Under the pieces are notes generated by a model that made no database searches, was not told where the DNA came from, and saw nothing but the letters and a program-made list of their open reading frames with translations. Position numbers and translations under genes: made by a program. Shown piece by piece: positions 62,376-64,000 of a stretch of DNA of 64,000 nt; position 1 is the stretch's first letter; each line of letters starts with the position of its first letter. Source of the stretch: Lachnospiraceae bacterium RM5 (lineage in GTDB: Bacteria > Bacillota > Clostridia > Lachnospirales > Lachnospiraceae); assembly GCA_900110975.1 (NCBI GenBank), contig FOFK01000006.1, forward strand, positions 102,616-166,615, given 5' to 3'.

Positions 62376-63083
62376 ATGGATAGCTTAAAAAAATACGTTG
62401 CTGAATTTATTGGTACTTTCATTCTTGTATTTATAGGATGTGGTACTGCCATGACTGTAGGATGTGATTATGTAAAAGGATCAGGATATATTCTTACAGC
62501 TTTTGCTTTTGGTCTTGCAATTGTAATGATTGCTTATGGTGTTGGTAATATTTCCGGAGGACATGTAAATCCTGCTGTTTCTTTGGGAGTGTTAATTTCT
62601 GGTGGAATGAGTGCGATTGATTTTGTCGGATATGTAATAGCACAGTGCCTTGGTGCATTTGCAGGTTCCGGACTTTTAGCACTTATTTTTAGTCTCGGTG
62701 ATATTGAAGATATGACAGGTGGTTTTGGAACAAACGGACTTGCCGGTGTATCTGATTCTATTGCTGCTGGTCTTATTGTTGAATGCGTTCTTACATTTAT
62801 ATTTGTAGTAACAATACTTGGTGTTACATCTAAGAACCAGAAACATGGATCTTTTGGCGGATTAGTAATTGGTCTTACATTAGTAGGTATACACATTTTA
62901 GGTATTGGTCTTACAGGAACATCAGTTAACCCTGCAAGAAGTCTTGGCCCGGCATTAGTTGCTGCAATAGATGGTAATACAAAACCAATGTCTTCACTTT
63001 TTGTATTTATTGTTGCTCCACTTGTAGGTGGAATGCTTGCTGCTCTTGTATATAAAGCATTAGAATCTAAAAAAGAACAGTAA
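62376..63083 (+). CDS. Aquaporin (MIP family, AqpZ-like)
   Basis: 235 residues, six membrane helices. Both channel motifs are present: SGGHVNPAVSLG (about 61-72) and TSVNPARSLG (about 188-197). The selectivity-filter region reads GIHILGIGLTGTSVNPARS, with His and the following Arg as in water-specific AqpZ; glycerol facilitators have Gly at the His place. So water conduction is more likely than glycerol. AAAGGAGG precedes the ATG. Monocistronic. Confidence 0.93.
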   Translation: MDSLKKYVAEFIGTFILVFIGCGTAMTVGCDYVKGSGYILTAFAFGLAIVMIAYGVGNISGGHVNPAVSLGVLISGGMSAIDFVGYVIAQCLGAFAGSGLLALIFSLGDIEDMTGGFGTNGLAGVSDSIAAGLIVECVLTFIFVVTILGVTSKNQKHGSFGGLVIGLTLVGIHILGIGLTGTSVNPARSLGPALVAAIDGNTKPMSSLFVFIVAPLVGGMLAALVYKALESKKEQ

Positions 63084-63137
63084 AAATCCTTTAAATATAA
63101 GGGAAAAAAGAATAATAAAAAAAATTAAAAAAAGTAC

Positions 63138-63166
63138 TTGCGTTTTACAACGCAATGGGTTATAAT
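63138..63166 (+). promoter_or_regulatory. Promoter of tRNA-Lys
   Basis: TTGCGT (63138-63143), 17 bp, TATAAT (63161-63166), 24 bp before the tRNA. Confidence 0.75.
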
Positions 63167-63190
63167 ACCTCTTGCGTTGTTAAAACGTAT

Positions 63191-63263
63191 GCGCCTCTAG
63201 CTCAGTTGGTAGAGCACCTGACTCTTAATCAGGGTGTCCAGGGTTCGAACCCCTGGAGGCGCA
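63191..63263 (+). tRNA. tRNA-Lys (CTT)
   Basis: 73 nt cloverleaf. Acceptor GCGCCTC/GAGGCGC, D arm AGCTCAGTTGGTAGAGC, anticodon loop CTCTTAA with CTT, T loop GTTCGAACC, discriminator A. CCA not encoded. Confidence 0.97.
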
Positions 63264-63304
63264 TTTTTTGTGCCTTATAAATATTTATATATTTTATAAT
63301 GACA

Positions 63305-63333
63305 TTGACAAAGGGTATAACTTAAGTTATAAT
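63305..63333 (+). promoter_or_regulatory. Promoter of tRNA-Ser
   Basis: TTGACA (63305-63310), 17 bp, TATAAT (63328-63333): perfect consensus, as for highly expressed RNA. Confidence 0.85.
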
Positions 63334-63380
63334 AATCTTTGCGTCACGAAAAATTCAATATACATTTTTGGTACAGGCGA

Positions 63381-63468
63381 GGAGAAATACTCAAGAGGCT
63401 GAAGAGGCGCCCCTGCTAAGGGTGTAGGTCGTTCACGCGGCGCGAGGGTTCAAATCCCTCTTTCTCCG
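63381..63468 (+). tRNA. tRNA-Ser (GCT)
   Basis: 88 nt with a long variable arm, as serine tRNAs have. Acceptor GGAGAAA/TTTCTCC, anticodon loop CTGCTAA with GCT, T loop GTTCAAATC, discriminator G. Confidence 0.97.
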
Positions 63469-63529
63469 TTAATTATTTTTTGATTTTCTTATTGGTTTAA
63501 AAAAATTAAAAAATAATTTAAAATAACTG

Positions 63530-63558
63530 TTGACAAGATAAAAATCTTGTGATAGTAT
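63530..63558 (+). promoter_or_regulatory. Promoter of the rRNA operon
   Basis: TTGACA (63530-63535), 17 bp, TAGTAT (63553-63558), about 195 bp before the 16S gene. The leader between them (63565-63753) is non-coding and holds the usual pre-rRNA processing region. Confidence 0.75.
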
Positions 63559-63753
63559 AAACGAGTTGCTGTTAAAAACAGTAACAAAACAAAATGAACA
63601 TTGATAACTGAACAGTAATAAATAACCATCCCTGAAAATTCTAAATAAATTTTCAGCGAACTCGTTTAACAAACGATTTCTAAAACAGTAAGTCTTATAT
63701 AAGACAAAAGGATATGGTAGATAAGCTAGAGTTTATCAAACCAGTCAAACACT

Positions 63754-64000
<247 letters not shown>

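Overview
The window looks like chromosomal DNA of a low-GC Firmicute, most probably a Lachnospiraceae gut anaerobe. The evidence is the 16S rRNA 5' end at the right edge, a V-type (A/V) ATP synthase operon, a Tad pilus cluster with DUF5702, TadE-like and DUF6382-FHA genes typical of that family, strong AGGAGG ribosome binding sites, frequent TTG starts, and a papain-like protease carrying starch-binding modules. I cannot name the species.

Layout. 1-8.6 kb: V-type ATP synthase operon on the minus strand (H-C-I-K-F-E-A-B-D, D running off the left edge). 8.9-11.6 kb: trmB and an AI-2E-family permease face each other across about 800 bp filled with at least five kinds of repeat. 11.8-15 kb: carB alone. 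15.2-45.9 kb: a Tad (Flp) pilus operon on the plus strand (degenerate CpaE, CpaF, TadB, TadC, Flp-like pilin, DUF5702, TadE-like, prepilin peptidase, TadE-like, FHA). It is split inside the pilin gene by a mobilizable element of about 21.2 kb (19338-40530). 46-47.5 kb: a HigBA-type toxin-antitoxin locus with a broken toxin. 47.5-50.8 kb: secreted cysteine protease. 51-56 kb: HMGL-like aldolase, MacB/FtsX-type ABC exporter, MntP. 56-60.3 kb: tRNA-Cys, DUF951, a membrane Ser/Thr kinase and an Ig-like membrane-anchored surface protein. 60.3-63.1 kb: pyrC-queF (minus) and an aquaporin (plus). 63.2-64 kb: tRNA-Lys, tRNA-Ser and the start of an rRNA operon.

The element is the most interesting part. 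Its core 'ACTCTCG' occurs at both junctions (19331-19337 and 40524-40530). Removing the element restores one uninterrupted 90-codon pilin with a classical prepilin processing site. The left half is one minus-strand operon: a small Xis-like DNA-binding protein, three tyrosine recombinases, a DUF6262/TnpC-like protein (Tn554/RIT-type recombination module), then a ParM-like actin and a ParR-like protein. The middle is plus-strand cargo: an XRE regulator next to a HEPN protein, then a six-gene operon of DpnII-type restriction-modification (two adenine methylases, an unusual HhH-glycosylase-like Zn-ribbon protein, the GATC endonuclease) continuing without a break into a large RecQ-like helicase and a NERD-nuclease/UvrD helicase. 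The right end carries a mobilization module (MobC, relaxase, probable oriT). A coiled-coil gene with its own perfect ribosome binding site lies wholly inside the relaxase gene in another frame.

Best candidates for undescribed biology: the DpnII-HhH/Zn-RecQ-NERD/UvrD cargo operon as a compound defence system; the overprinted gene inside the relaxase; the coupling of three recombinases with an actin partition pair in one operon; a predicted structured RNA between two recombinase genes; and the repeat-saturated trmB intergenic region.
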